DNA of 64,000 nt from Thalassospira xianhensis MCCC 1A02616 (GTDB lineage: Bacteria; Pseudomonadota; Alphaproteobacteria; Rhodospirillales; Thalassospiraceae), in assembly GCF_003326475.1 (NCBI RefSeq), contig NZ_JPWA01000001.1, positions 62,001 through 126,000 of the forward strand, in the 5' to 3' direction. Each line of letters opens with the position of its first letter. The stretch's first letter is position 1. Of this stretch, positions 1 to 8,831 are shown piece after piece. The position numbers and the translations under genes were made by a program. Below the pieces are notes generated by a model that saw nothing but the letters and a program-made list of their open reading frames with translations, made no database searches and had not been told where the DNA came from.

Positions 1-1
1 T

Positions 2-1129
2 TCTGTCCAGTTCAACGGCATTGCCAATACTCTTTCGCCAAACACGCGAACCAAAGCCTTTATTACGCACGGGATGTGCGACCATGGGCCTGGGTGGATA
101 ACCGATACCAACAGTCAATTGCGAGCGGCCTTACAGGCAGCAGTCCCGCAAAGCGAGATTGATGGCTATCGCAAGACGCTTGATATGGTTGCCGGTGACG
201 CAACAGAGAGCGGGATGCCTTACTGGATGACCATCCCCCTGAAGTCAGACAAGGGGACTTTGACTGCCACCTATTATGTCTGGACACCTCAGACGCAAGC
301 CTTGAAAGCAAGGCTCGATTTTGACCGTCCGGTATCGGAAGATGAGCCCGAAGCCAAGTTTGCCTATCAGCGCGCACCGGTAAATGAGGCCGTTAAAGTC
401 ACCTTGATGAACAATTGCCTGGCCGACGCGGTGATAGCCTCAGGCACCGCTGGTGCTCCCCTCTATACCCATATGATGGGTAACATTTGCAGCTTCCTTG
501 ATGGTCAAATGAATGGAGCCGGTGAATGCGCGTTTACCGAAGCAGAGCCGGTGACAAATCGCATCCTTATTTCCGAGAGCCTCGGAAGTAAAATTCTCAC
601 AGAAGCACTCTGGCGCTTAAAACCCGTGACCGGTCAGGAAACTCTGTTCGATGCTCGGCTTGCCACAATCAACCAAGTATTCATGGAAGCCAATCAGATT
701 CCAATTCTTGATTTGGCGACAGTACCACTCCCAGGGGAAAGCTTCACTGACGGAGAAGCTGAAATACCGACCATTGCCAAGCTGTTCGAAAAACTGCGCA
801 GTTCTGAGTCCCTGGAGGCCAACCCATTACAGGTGGTCTCCTTCACCGACCCGAATGACATCTTGAGTTATCGTATGCCAGTGGAGTATTTCGAGGCGCA
901 AAGCGGTGGTAAGGGCAAAATCATCAACGTAATCGTTTCCAACGACAAGACGTATCTCTCATTCACAAAGATCGGCTTGGAACGCCCGGACACGGCACAT
1001 TGTGGATATCAAACAAACCCGAATGTTACTGCGATGATAGCGGTGGGTAACGGTATGCCAGACACCGAAAGTTGGCAATCCGTCAGCGAGAGGCTGGATG
1101 ATTTGGAAAAGGCAGGGCCGGGGTGTTGA
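2..1129 (+). CDS. alpha/beta-hydrolase-like protein, 5' end outside window
   Basis: The frame is open from base 2, upstream of the first ATG at 74, and reads sensibly (…KAFITHGMCDHGPGW), so the true start lies before the window. A hydrolase-like arrangement is visible: an early HG motif, a nucleophile-elbow-like SESLGS near nt 572-589, a possible acid in FTDPNDILSY near nt 844, and a possible catalytic His in TAHCGYQTNPN near nt 990. This order fits the alpha/beta-hydrolase fold, but the elbow has Ser where Gly is usual. The substrate is unknown. It is followed by a small gene on the same strand and does not belong to the minus-strand Wadjet operon. The fold call is inferred from motif order only. 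Confidence 0.5.
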   Translation, partial: SVQFNGIANTLSPNTRTKAFITHGMCDHGPGWITDTNSQLRAALQAAVPQSEIDGYRKTLDMVAGDATESGMPYWMTIPLKSDKGTLTATYYVWTPQTQALKARLDFDRPVSEDEPEAKFAYQRAPVNEAVKVTLMNNCLADAVIASGTAGAPLYTHMMGNICSFLDGQMNGAGECAFTEAEPVTNRILISESLGSKILTEALWRLKPVTGQETLFDARLATINQVFMEANQIPILDLATVPLPGESFTDGEAEIPTIAKLFEKLRSSESLEANPLQVVSFTDPNDILSYRMPVEYFEAQSGGKGKIINVIVSNDKTYLSFTKIGLERPDTAHCGYQTNPNVTAMIAVGNGMPDTESWQSVSERLDDLEKAGPGC

Positions 1130-1293
1130 GTTCTCGTCATCTGGCACGGCCGTTGTGTTGCTGCCCCTGCCAGATGACGCCTCATATGAAAAAACAGTTT
1201 GTGCTGCCTTCTTATATTGCTTGCCTAACGCTTGCGGCTTGCAAAGGACTGTGCGTTGCTTTCTTTATAGGAACACAGAAGAAGGAAAATAAC

Positions 1294-1548
1294 ATGTCCA
1301 CACTTGAGAATGAAACAAGCGTCACAAGCTTAAAAATGGCACTGCAACGGGCTATTCGAAATTCTTCGGATGCTATCAACCGCATTGCGGCAGCATTAGC
1401 GGATTGCGAAGGTGAGCCGGTCCTTGATATCAAGCTTGCTGAAAGTTCTCTTCGTAGTGCTCTGGAGGACCTTGCACAAGCGAAGATGAAGATCGAATTG
1501 CTTCGAGAGAACAGGGCTGATAATTTCAATCGGTCGCCTGGCCCATAG
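1294..1548 (+). CDS. small helical hypothetical protein (84 aa)
   Basis: The start at 1294 is chosen for the GAAGAAGGA ribosome site just upstream; the same frame opens earlier at 1123 but has no such site and reads as low-quality sequence. The product is helical and charged (LKMALQRAIRNSSDAINRIAAAL, then LRSALEDLAQAKMKIELLREN), possibly a short coiled coil. There is no signal peptide or membrane segment and no recognisable family. Its 3' end overlaps the convergent jetD end by 23 bp. Confidence 0.5.
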   Translation: MSTLENETSVTSLKMALQRAIRNSSDAINRIAAALADCEGEPVLDIKLAESSLRSALEDLAQAKMKIELLRENRADNFNRSPGP

Positions 1549-2794
1549 GGTCAATTTGTGCAGGAACTGGTTTAGGTGGCAGAACTTCCTGCTCCAGCCA
1601 GTATCCCTGCCGAACCAGTTCAATCACCTGTTCTTCCTCCGTCATCTCGTTTAGAGCGGCGGCACCAGTGGGCTCCAAACCACTTTTGAAACCGTTCTTG
1701 AGGGCGCCATGGGCGCGCAGCAAGTCTGCCGTCATTTGGTGAGCATTGACTTTACGCGATGCATTACGCCGCAGATGGGACAGGATGCGCAAGCCACCAG
1801 CATCAATGTCACCCCAATGGTACAATCCGGCCGAGGGGAAACGTTCCAGGGCTGCCTTATAGAACGCAAGGCAACGCCTTGACGGAAAACCACCGGTATA
1901 TAGCACCAGCGTGTCGCGCGACGGATTGCAAGTTTCGACATAGCGAACAAAGGAAGTGTAGTTTTCGATTGTAAGGATGGCGGTGGGGTCCGTTGAAAAT
2001 CGGATCAGCTCAGGCTTGTCAGGCGGGAAGCCCAAATAGGGCAGGGAGGTCTGTTCGAGGATTGACAATGGCCCCGACAGCATCAAGGGCTGGGCAACCT
2101 TCTCTATGCCGAGATAGGAGAATGCTTCATCAGCCGACCCGATCTCAATAGGAAGGATATCGGGCGCATATTTTGATACCAGTGAGTAGACCAGGTCCTT
2201 CCAGTTTTCGAGAGCTTTGGAATCTTGGGCGACATTGCTAGAGAACGAGCGCATATCACTTGCATTTGAATGCTTTCCGTCAACAATTGCCTGCGCCAGC
2301 AAAAAAGCAGGGACCAGTTCCTCGGCCTCCGCAGACGTATATGTCCCCCTCCATTTCTTATTGCGCCCCCAGGTCGACAGCAGCTCACCCCGCGCAGCCC
2401 GATAAACGGTCCCTGAGGCGATGTTAGCGTTTGTGTCGAGCAGTGCCAGGCCGCTTGCCGCGACCTCATGAGCAGGCGTTCTAGACAGGAAGGCGTATAG
2501 CTTTTCGACGTTTGCCAAATGGGCGGCGTTAACCAGCGTCTTGAACTTTGACGTAAATCTAAGGGAGACAGCTTCCGCCTTCTCGGCGTCATGCATCACC
2601 CGCTCGAACTCCTTCGTCTTGTCAAATGGCAGGTCCTTTAGACCGTCGATGTCCGTTCGAGATATGAGCCTCGGAACTCCCGAGGCTTGTTCTTCTGGTG
2701 TCATCGTCCTCTTGGCCTCATACCGGTCAAGGATACTGTTGAGCGCGTCCCATGGATCGACAAACACCAGTGCTGTCTTACGTGACTTGGTCAT
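1526..2794 (-). CDS. jetD: Wadjet nuclease subunit JetD (Toprim-fold, DUF2220-like)
   Basis: This 422-residue protein is the last gene of the jetABCD operon, 9 bp after jetC. In known Wadjet systems JetD is a topoisomerase-VI-like Toprim nuclease that cuts circular plasmid DNA once the JetABC motor has extruded it. The Toprim signature is intact: E277 in LTIENYTSF, the D329/D331 pair in GDIDAGG, and acidic E401/E403 near the C-terminus (WLEQE). An N-terminal arm of about 230 residues precedes it, as in the family. Family assignment rests on these motifs and on the operon; nuclease activity is inferred. Confidence 0.88.
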   Translation of the reverse strand: MTKSRKTALVFVDPWDALNSILDRYEAKRTMTPEEQASGVPRLISRTDIDGLKDLPFDKTKEFERVMHDAEKAEAVSLRFTSKFKTLVNAAHLANVEKLYAFLSRTPAHEVAASGLALLDTNANIASGTVYRAARGELLSTWGRNKKWRGTYTSAEAEELVPAFLLAQAIVDGKHSNASDMRSFSSNVAQDSKALENWKDLVYSLVSKYAPDILPIEIGSADEAFSYLGIEKVAQPLMLSGPLSILEQTSLPYLGFPPDKPELIRFSTDPTAILTIENYTSFVRYVETCNPSRDTLVLYTGGFPSRRCLAFYKAALERFPSAGLYHWGDIDAGGLRILSHLRRNASRKVNAHQMTADLLRAHGALKNGFKSGLEPTGAAALNEMTEEEQVIELVRQGYWLEQEVLPPKPVPAQIDPMGQATD

Positions 2795-2803
2795 CGTTCA
2801 CCT

Positions 2804-5800
2804 TTAATCCACCAAGACATCAGTTTCTTTTGCCCGTTGGTCGTTCTCAAAATTGGCTTCCAACTGCTCAGGAGACAGATATCGCGGATTGATATCCCGA
2901 AGCGCCTTGCGAGCCAGGGGCTTAATGACCGCCTGCGTTACGTGCGAAGTGTTCTGGACCTTCGTAACTGTCACGATGGAGTTCATGACCTCACTCATCG
3001 TATTGCGCCGGTCCCCCGGGGCGGCCGCAATTACCTGCAAGCCGATGCCACTCAGGAAGTCACAGACCTCAACAGCATTGTTGGCATCCAGGTTCGAGAA
3101 CGCTTCGTCAAACAAGGCGATGCCGAAACCGCGGTGGGGGTCGTCCAGAGATGCTCGGCGCACGCCGTGAAAGATGGACGCCAAGCCTATGCCGATAGTC
3201 ACATAGAATGGTGCCTGCAACTCACCACCCGAGCCGTTTGCCAGGCGGACCGACTGCCGAACACGCTCTCCCGTCTCAACGTTCTTCATTTCAAGATCGA
3301 AGACAAAGTAGTTTCGATAATCTTCAAACGCCTCGACATCCAGGTCCTCATCGAGAAGCAGGGCACGCAGACGCTCGATGCCTTCTTTGTGGGGATTTGA
3401 AGCTGAGATTTCTCCATAGAAAAGCGACGTCTCGTCCAGTTCAAGCGCACTGACGCTGCCAGCTCTGAGAAGCGACACGACAGGCTCGAAGTCAGCGCGG
3501 GTATCTTTGACCACACTGTATTTCTCACGAGTGAGAGTGTGCTTGTCCAACCCCTTGTTTACGCTTTCAATCTCCAGATCCATCAAGGAGAACCGGCCTC
3601 GTAATTCCTCAAATGTGTGATTGAGGAACAATCGCTGAGCTTCGTCAGCAGCCTCTTCAGCCTGCTCTTTGTAGTTAATCAGTTCATCGTCCCGGATGCG
3701 CCGGACTTCTTCTGCATGCCAGTTGACGACGACACGACTGATAGATGCCTGATCATCAAAGGGCTTCGTAAGCTGGAAACGACTGACATAGCGCCGTACG
3801 GCCCCGAATACTTTATCCTTGATTTCCCCTTGGAGTAACAGCCCTTTGTCATATTGGTCGCGTGTTTTACGCAAGGACTTTGCAACAACGTCTTCTATAT
3901 CTTCGAGGCGCTCCAGTGCATGATGGCGGCCATCACTTTTACTGCGATGGCGCACTGTGTGCCGTCCCTGCACCTTGGTCTTCGCCGTGACGGCGGTGGA
4001 GACAGTTTCACGATACCCTGCCCACACTTCCTTGTGCCACCCACGCAGGCCCTTTTCCTTAGTCCAAACGGGCAGGCCATCCGGTCCCTTTAACGCTTCA
4101 GTGGCGGCCTCGAAGACTTTAGTCACACCTCCCTTCTTTAAAAGGGTTGAGGTATAATCTTCTTTGAATTCAGTGAGCTGAAGTTCGAGCAGGCGCTTTT
4201 TCTCTCTCAGTTCAGGAGCAACTTCATTTGCCGAACGTTCAAGCTGTTCGTCGATCGCTGAGATACGAGCACTAAAATCTGATAATTTGTTCACCTTATC
4301 AGTCAAAGAGAATGCTACGTCGACATCAAGACTTACCTTTCTCAGGCGCTTGATGAGGCCATCATAGCGGAGCTGCTGAACGCTCTCATGTTTCACCCGA
4401 TCGCGGAGAGGCCCCTCCATCTGCTTAAGCTTCACCAGCGACAGGGCGGCGGCACCTCGTCCTAACACAACTTCATCAGTATATTTGTTCTGAATTACGA
4501 TGCCATCATCGTAGGTTCCATCCGTCATAATGGCTCGACCAGGTTGCTTTAAGGCCTCCTGATCTTCGGCCAGGCGGATTTTCCCGAGGCGCATATTTAC
4601 AAAAGCCGCAACAATATCGTTTTCACATCGCAACACCGATGCAAGCGTCCCGGGTTCGATGTCTGATGTTTTTTCTTGAAGCTTGTCAGTGCGCGCAATG
4701 CGTGTTCGAGGAAAGCGCTTGCGTTCCGCACGCATACGCTTGATTGCCCGTTCGACATGATGGGGTTCGACGAAGAAGGCGTACCGATCAGGTCCGAGCA
4801 TCCCTTCGACACTGTTTCGCCATTCGGTCTTATCCTCTTTCAGGTCGACGAGCTCAAACAGGATCTGAGGGTTCAACCCTTCGGATTGCAGTAGATTGCG
4901 CAAGTCGGCTACTTCTGCGGGGAGAGAGACAACATTATTTTCAGCATTCCGGATGCGTTCTTCCAATTCCTTGAGCTCATCCTTTGCGTTCCCTTTGTCC
5001 TTGTTGTGCTCGTCTCGACAGACTTCGAGGTAATTCAGAACTGGAGCCGCGTTCTCTTTGAGGTTCTTGATGAGAGCATCGACAGCAACAGGGTCTTCGG
5101 GCCAGTTATATCGAATGGCGCCACCCAAGGTCTCATTGAGAGATGTAAGCGTATCACGAACAACCGGGAAGCTCTCCAGATCCTTCGCGTTCTCATTCTC
5201 CAGGAGGCGAGCCGCTGCCTCGACATAATCAGCAAAGTTGGAAACTTCCGTGACCAGTTGAGCTTTCTGCTGCACAAGATGTTCGCGCTGATCGCGTAGA
5301 TTTTGCGCACGCAAACGTTCATTATGGGGCTCAATCTGGTCATTAACGTCTTTGAGGTTATCTTCGATAATTGAAATCTCACCCTGGATTTGGGCGATTT
5401 CATCTTCAATCCGTTCGAGTTCCGTAGCCGCCTTGATTGAAGCGAGCCTGTGCTTGCGAAGCGGAACGATCACATCCATCATCTCGAAACGCTTAGAGAG
5501 ATATCTCAGGCATTCAATATCCTGCTCATGTTCAACGAACTCTTTTAAATCGGGTTCCATCGCATCCAGTGCAATCAAACGGTCTTCAAGCATTTTTGCA
5601 GTATCTGCCATTTTTCGATATGTCTGGATGGATGACCTGACACCGCTAATGCTCACATGATTCTCGGACAACAGGAAGTTTCGCACAAAATCATCTGCTG
5701 AGTTCATGTTGGAGAATGCAATACCACGAATGAGCGCACGCAACATTCTCGCTGGCTCGATGTTGTCGCCTGGCGTGCCAACCAGATGCATGTAATTGGC

Positions 5801-6355
5801 AATAAAGTCATCCGCCTTCTCGCGATAAGAACCCAGAGAGGTTCCCTTTTCGGCACACATAGCGTTGATTTGTGTCCGGACGTCATCCCAGTCCTTAACC
5901 ATCTTCTGTGAAGTGTCAGAAGTTTCGACGAACATGCGCTCGTCCAGTGCCAACCCGGGGCATACAAATCGCGCATCCGGAGAAATAGTACGTTCGTGCC
6001 CTTTGCTCACATCGTAGAACAGTCCGATCGATACAGGTGGGCGACGGCCCAAATCATCCTCAAAGACAGCGACCAGGTACGTTCGAGCTGACTCACGCAT
6101 AACTTTGTTCGGAGATGTTCGACCCAAACAGTAATCGGCGACCGTTCTGTCCGAGGTAGACCTGGTAGCGTCGGAGGCCTTATTGAGCCTATAATATTTG
6201 GAATTCCCACCGGAGAGGAGAACCTGCAAGCCATCCATAATGGTCGACTTTCCAGCCTGGTTCTCACCAAGAATCGCAACATTACCCTCGAGCGGAATCG
6301 TCTTCAAACCAAAGCTATGCCAGTTGACAAGGATTAGCTTCTTAATCCGGATCAT
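2804..6355 (-). CDS. jetC: Wadjet SMC-like ATPase JetC
   Basis: This 1183-residue SMC/MukB-like ATPase has an N-terminal Walker A, GENQAGKST (residues 30-38), and a long central region rich in heptad coiled coil. A hinge-like globular part sits around residues 500-640. Near the C-terminus are an ABC signature (NGSGGE, about 1040-1045) and a Walker B/D-loop (LFDEAFSNLD, D1083/E1084). In Wadjet, JetC dimerises and extrudes DNA loops with JetA (kleisin) and JetB. Its ATG overlaps the jetB stop by 4 nt, indicating translational coupling. All ATPase motifs are intact, so the system looks functional. Confidence 0.9.
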   Translation of the reverse strand: MIRIKKLILVNWHSFGLKTIPLEGNVAILGENQAGKSTIMDGLQVLLSGGNSKYYRLNKASDATRSTSDRTVADYCLGRTSPNKVMRESARTYLVAVFEDDLGRRPPVSIGLFYDVSKGHERTISPDARFVCPGLALDERMFVETSDTSQKMVKDWDDVRTQINAMCAEKGTSLGSYREKADDFIANYMHLVGTPGDNIEPARMLRALIRGIAFSNMNSADDFVRNFLLSENHVSISGVRSSIQTYRKMADTAKMLEDRLIALDAMEPDLKEFVEHEQDIECLRYLSKRFEMMDVIVPLRKHRLASIKAATELERIEDEIAQIQGEISIIEDNLKDVNDQIEPHNERLRAQNLRDQREHLVQQKAQLVTEVSNFADYVEAAARLLENENAKDLESFPVVRDTLTSLNETLGGAIRYNWPEDPVAVDALIKNLKENAAPVLNYLEVCRDEHNKDKGNAKDELKELEERIRNAENNVVSLPAEVADLRNLLQSEGLNPQILFELVDLKEDKTEWRNSVEGMLGPDRYAFFVEPHHVERAIKRMRAERKRFPRTRIARTDKLQEKTSDIEPGTLASVLRCENDIVAAFVNMRLGKIRLAEDQEALKQPGRAIMTDGTYDDGIVIQNKYTDEVVLGRGAAALSLVKLKQMEGPLRDRVKHESVQQLRYDGLIKRLRKVSLDVDVAFSLTDKVNKLSDFSARISAIDEQLERSANEVAPELREKKRLLELQLTEFKEDYTSTLLKKGGVTKVFEAATEALKGPDGLPVWTKEKGLRGWHKEVWAGYRETVSTAVTAKTKVQGRHTVRHRSKSDGRHHALERLEDIEDVVAKSLRKTRDQYDKGLLLQGEIKDKVFGAVRRYVSRFQLTKPFDDQASISRVVVNWHAEEVRRIRDDELINYKEQAEEAADEAQRLFLNHTFEELRGRFSLMDLEIESVNKGLDKHTLTREKYSVVKDTRADFEPVVSLLRAGSVSALELDETSLFYGEISASNPHKEGIERLRALLLDEDLDVEAFEDYRNYFVFDLEMKNVETGERVRQSVRLANGSGGELQAPFYVTIGIGLASIFHGVRRASLDDPHRGFGIALFDEAFSNLDANNAVEVCDFLSGIGLQVIAAAPGDRRNTMSEVMNSIVTVTKVQNTSHVTQAVIKPLARKALRDINPRYLSPEQLEANFENDQRAKETDVLVD

Positions 6356-7083
6356 ACGTCGTCTCCTTTGCTGACCTGAACGCCAGAAGTATCCTCAACT
6401 TTTTCGTCGGAAGCCTCAGGGTTGTCGTCTTCTTCGTCCGAAGTCTCATCGGTTCCAGAGTCAGACTGATTGATGTCCAATTCGATATCTTGGGCGAACT
6501 GTTCCAATCGGCTCAAGGCACCTTCGCTGACCAGCTGAAGGATAATAGGCCTGATATCGATATCGAAATCACTCATCTCGTGATCTTCCTCACCAATATC
6601 GATGAGACGACGTCGTTTGATTTCTCTGATTAGAGTGACCGCATCGCGCCACTCAATAGTGGGACGTCCGTTTCGTTCTACGATTTGGCAATATCGGTCA
6701 TAAAATTGGTTGAAAGTTACCCGAACCACGGAACGAGCACCGGCTTCGCCGTTTTCAAACCCCTCGTTCCACATTACCCCAAGAACCAACAAAGTCACCG
6801 TGAGGTCCAAAGGCAACCGTCCCCATGAACCTTCGGCGTCCGCGTCAGGAATCAGCCCGACCCATTGCTCTTCAGCCTGATGGATGAACCGAAAGCCAGC
6901 GACATCAAAATAGTTGGTGAGGAAGTTGCGGTGTTGGGGAAAGGACAGCGCGGAATACGCTCGGGTGCTACTATGGTCGCCAGACCAAATCACCTGATGC
7001 ATCAGCAGATGACCGATACCAAAACGTAAGTCTGCCGCACGTTTGGCATCGCGGGATTCAATTTCACTGAACTCAATAAGCAT
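6352..7083 (-). CDS. jetB: Wadjet MukE-like subunit JetB (DUF4194-like)
   Basis: This 243-residue protein sits between jetA and jetC, where the MukE-like KITE subunit of Wadjet is expected. The N-terminal two thirds look like tandem winged helices (RLPLDLTVTLLVLGVMWNEGFENG, then RDAVTLIREIKRRRLIDI). The last 45 residues are a very acidic Ser/Asp/Glu-rich tail, probably disordered. The gene starts 1 nt after jetA ends and overlaps jetC by 4 nt, so the three genes are translated together. Assignment rests mainly on position, size and fold pattern. Confidence 0.8.
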   Translation of the reverse strand: MLIEFSEIESRDAKRAADLRFGIGHLLMHQVIWSGDHSSTRAYSALSFPQHRNFLTNYFDVAGFRFIHQAEEQWVGLIPDADAEGSWGRLPLDLTVTLLVLGVMWNEGFENGEAGARSVVRVTFNQFYDRYCQIVERNGRPTIEWRDAVTLIREIKRRRLIDIGEEDHEMSDFDIDIRPIILQLVSEGALSRLEQFAQDIELDINQSDSGTDETSDEEDDNPEASDEKVEDTSGVQVSKGDDV

Positions 7084-7084
7084 A

Positions 7085-8638
7085 TCAGCTTGATACCTTT
7101 ATAGTCGGCGTCGCGAGGTCGGCCGTCGGATGGGGCTTTGGCCTTGCGATTGTAATTCGGAAGTTGTCACAACGTACCCAGTCGTTATCGACGACAAAAC
7201 TCGATAAACTGTCAGTTGAAACACTGAATTCTTTCAGAAGCAGTCGGCGACGGACGGCAGCCGTTGTCTGATTTTGGTCCGTAGGAGCATACATCACATT
7301 CAATATTTCAATGAATACGAGGTAATCGTCTACGCTCTCGATACGCAGATCCTTTGCTTCCAAAGTCCCACTGTCAGGAAGTTGCTTGAAAACGTAGGAT
7401 ACGATCTGCTCGACTGGCAGCCGGATTCTTTGCGCATGCGCCTCCTTGAGCTCGATCTTGTATTGCTCAATGGGTGAGATTTCCTCTGCATTCGCGTAGG
7501 AGGGGCCAGACCTTTTCCGAGGTTTGGCCGGGGCGCGCAGCTGCCCTTCACCTACAACCCTGTTCGGGGTCGCAATCCTCACCGGTGCAAGCATTCCCTT
7601 GTCGGTCGCCATATGGCGAGAGAGAGTTTCAACCAATGGCAAGGCGCGCTTGATAAAGTCCGTATTTCTGAGGTGGGAATACCTGACAAGGTTACCCAGT
7701 TTATGTTCGATACGTAGACGGGCAGCGTTAATATCTTGGAGGTGGCGTTCGATTGCCGAAAATGTGGACCGTACATGGTGAAGATCTACAACAACACGCG
7801 AACGGGCTTCTTCGACATTTCGTCCGTAACCGAGACCGACATAGACATGGGCTAGCGTTAGCATGTTCCCTTCATCATGCAGTAGGGTCTCGATGCTGTT
7901 GAGAATATCTGCACGATAGCGGTAAGGATGTGTTTTCGAGGCGTACATCTCGTGGAAGTCTTGGAGTAACAACTCCCCGATGAAATCCTCCATCAAAAGC
8001 TTTAGCTTGTCATTGCGCGTGGCCTGATTGACGATATTTTTCTCAACCATTGACAGACTGCCCAGTATGGAGCGCATCCCTCTAATGAACGCCTGGCAAG
8101 ACTCTTTGCAGTCCCCCAGAGAGTGAGCAGCCTGCTGTGGGTTTTTAAGGCATTCCTCAATCTGCATCTTCACGCGGTGGATAAGTCCGCCAATGCGAAC
8201 CCGGTCATGGCGCTTGATGTCAATTAATCGCTCTAAAAGGAGAAGGGAGCCGTATGGCATGTCAACTCGAACGTCGATGCCATACCGGAACTCTTCTAGC
8301 CAGCCAGTTCGCAGCAAGTTTTGGTAAATCTGCGTCTTCCGATCCGTCGCTTTTTGAGTGGCTTCATTCAAGTCACCACCCCTGCGCCGGGCGCCTCGAA
8401 AAGCGCTATGTCGCATATCAAGGATTACGAACTCTTCGTCGTTCTCGTCCACCCATAGCTCGGGATTGTCTTGAAGCGTTAAATAGATGGCATCCAGAAT
8501 CTCGTGGCGCCGCACCCGTTGCGCTGATACTTCAAAGAAGCTCTTGTAGATGGAGGTGAGCACTGCTTCATAGAGAGCCTTCCTCTCGCGTGAGAACACG
8601 AGGAAAACATCGTCATGCAGAGAACCAAATAGCGACAT
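7085..8638 (-). CDS. jetA: Wadjet kleisin-like subunit JetA
   Basis: This is the first gene of the operon, 517 residues. The N-terminus (MSLFGSLHDDVFLVFSRE followed by a helical winged-helix-like segment) and the long helical middle resemble the MukF-like kleisin subunit of Wadjet, closer to the DUF5716 form of JetA than to the DUF3375 form. The subtype cannot be fixed by reading alone. JetA bridges the JetC heads and binds JetB. The upstream intergenic region is shared with the divergent gene at 8832, so the operon promoter must lie between 8639 and about 8760; no clear promoter is seen. Confidence 0.78.
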   Translation of the reverse strand: MSLFGSLHDDVFLVFSRERKALYEAVLTSIYKSFFEVSAQRVRRHEILDAIYLTLQDNPELWVDENDEEFVILDMRHSAFRGARRRGGDLNEATQKATDRKTQIYQNLLRTGWLEEFRYGIDVRVDMPYGSLLLLERLIDIKRHDRVRIGGLIHRVKMQIEECLKNPQQAAHSLGDCKESCQAFIRGMRSILGSLSMVEKNIVNQATRNDKLKLLMEDFIGELLLQDFHEMYASKTHPYRYRADILNSIETLLHDEGNMLTLAHVYVGLGYGRNVEEARSRVVVDLHHVRSTFSAIERHLQDINAARLRIEHKLGNLVRYSHLRNTDFIKRALPLVETLSRHMATDKGMLAPVRIATPNRVVGEGQLRAPAKPRKRSGPSYANAEEISPIEQYKIELKEAHAQRIRLPVEQIVSYVFKQLPDSGTLEAKDLRIESVDDYLVFIEILNVMYAPTDQNQTTAAVRRRLLLKEFSVSTDSLSSFVVDNDWVRCDNFRITIARPKPHPTADLATPTIKVSS

Positions 8639-8746
8639 TACGAACTTTCAAGTGACTGAACCCGTTGATTTCTATCACAGCTACAAATAGCGCAGCAAAG
8701 ATAAAATACCAACAATCAGCTTCAGGGTGCAGGCCAGAGCGACCAA

Positions 8747-8758
8747 ATGTGTTGACAA
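8747..8758 (+). promoter_or_regulatory. TTGACAA element upstream of 8832 gene
   Basis: The sequence ATGTGTTGACAA ends 73 bp before the ATG at 8832. The same core precedes plus-strand genes at 25541, 30435 and 62922 and the tRNA at 20567. It could simply be a strong -35 box; no good -10 box is visible at 16-18 bp. Confidence 0.4.
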
Positions 8759-8831
8759 GGAATATGTTCAAGACGTATCAAAGTTTCAAGGAATATTTTA
8801 CTTCAAGCTCAGTTCCGAGGAGAGAGGTCCA

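Noticed and set aside
1123-1293. Longer start of the 84-residue protein
   Set aside because: The region upstream of 1294 has weak protein character and the ribosome site favours 1294.
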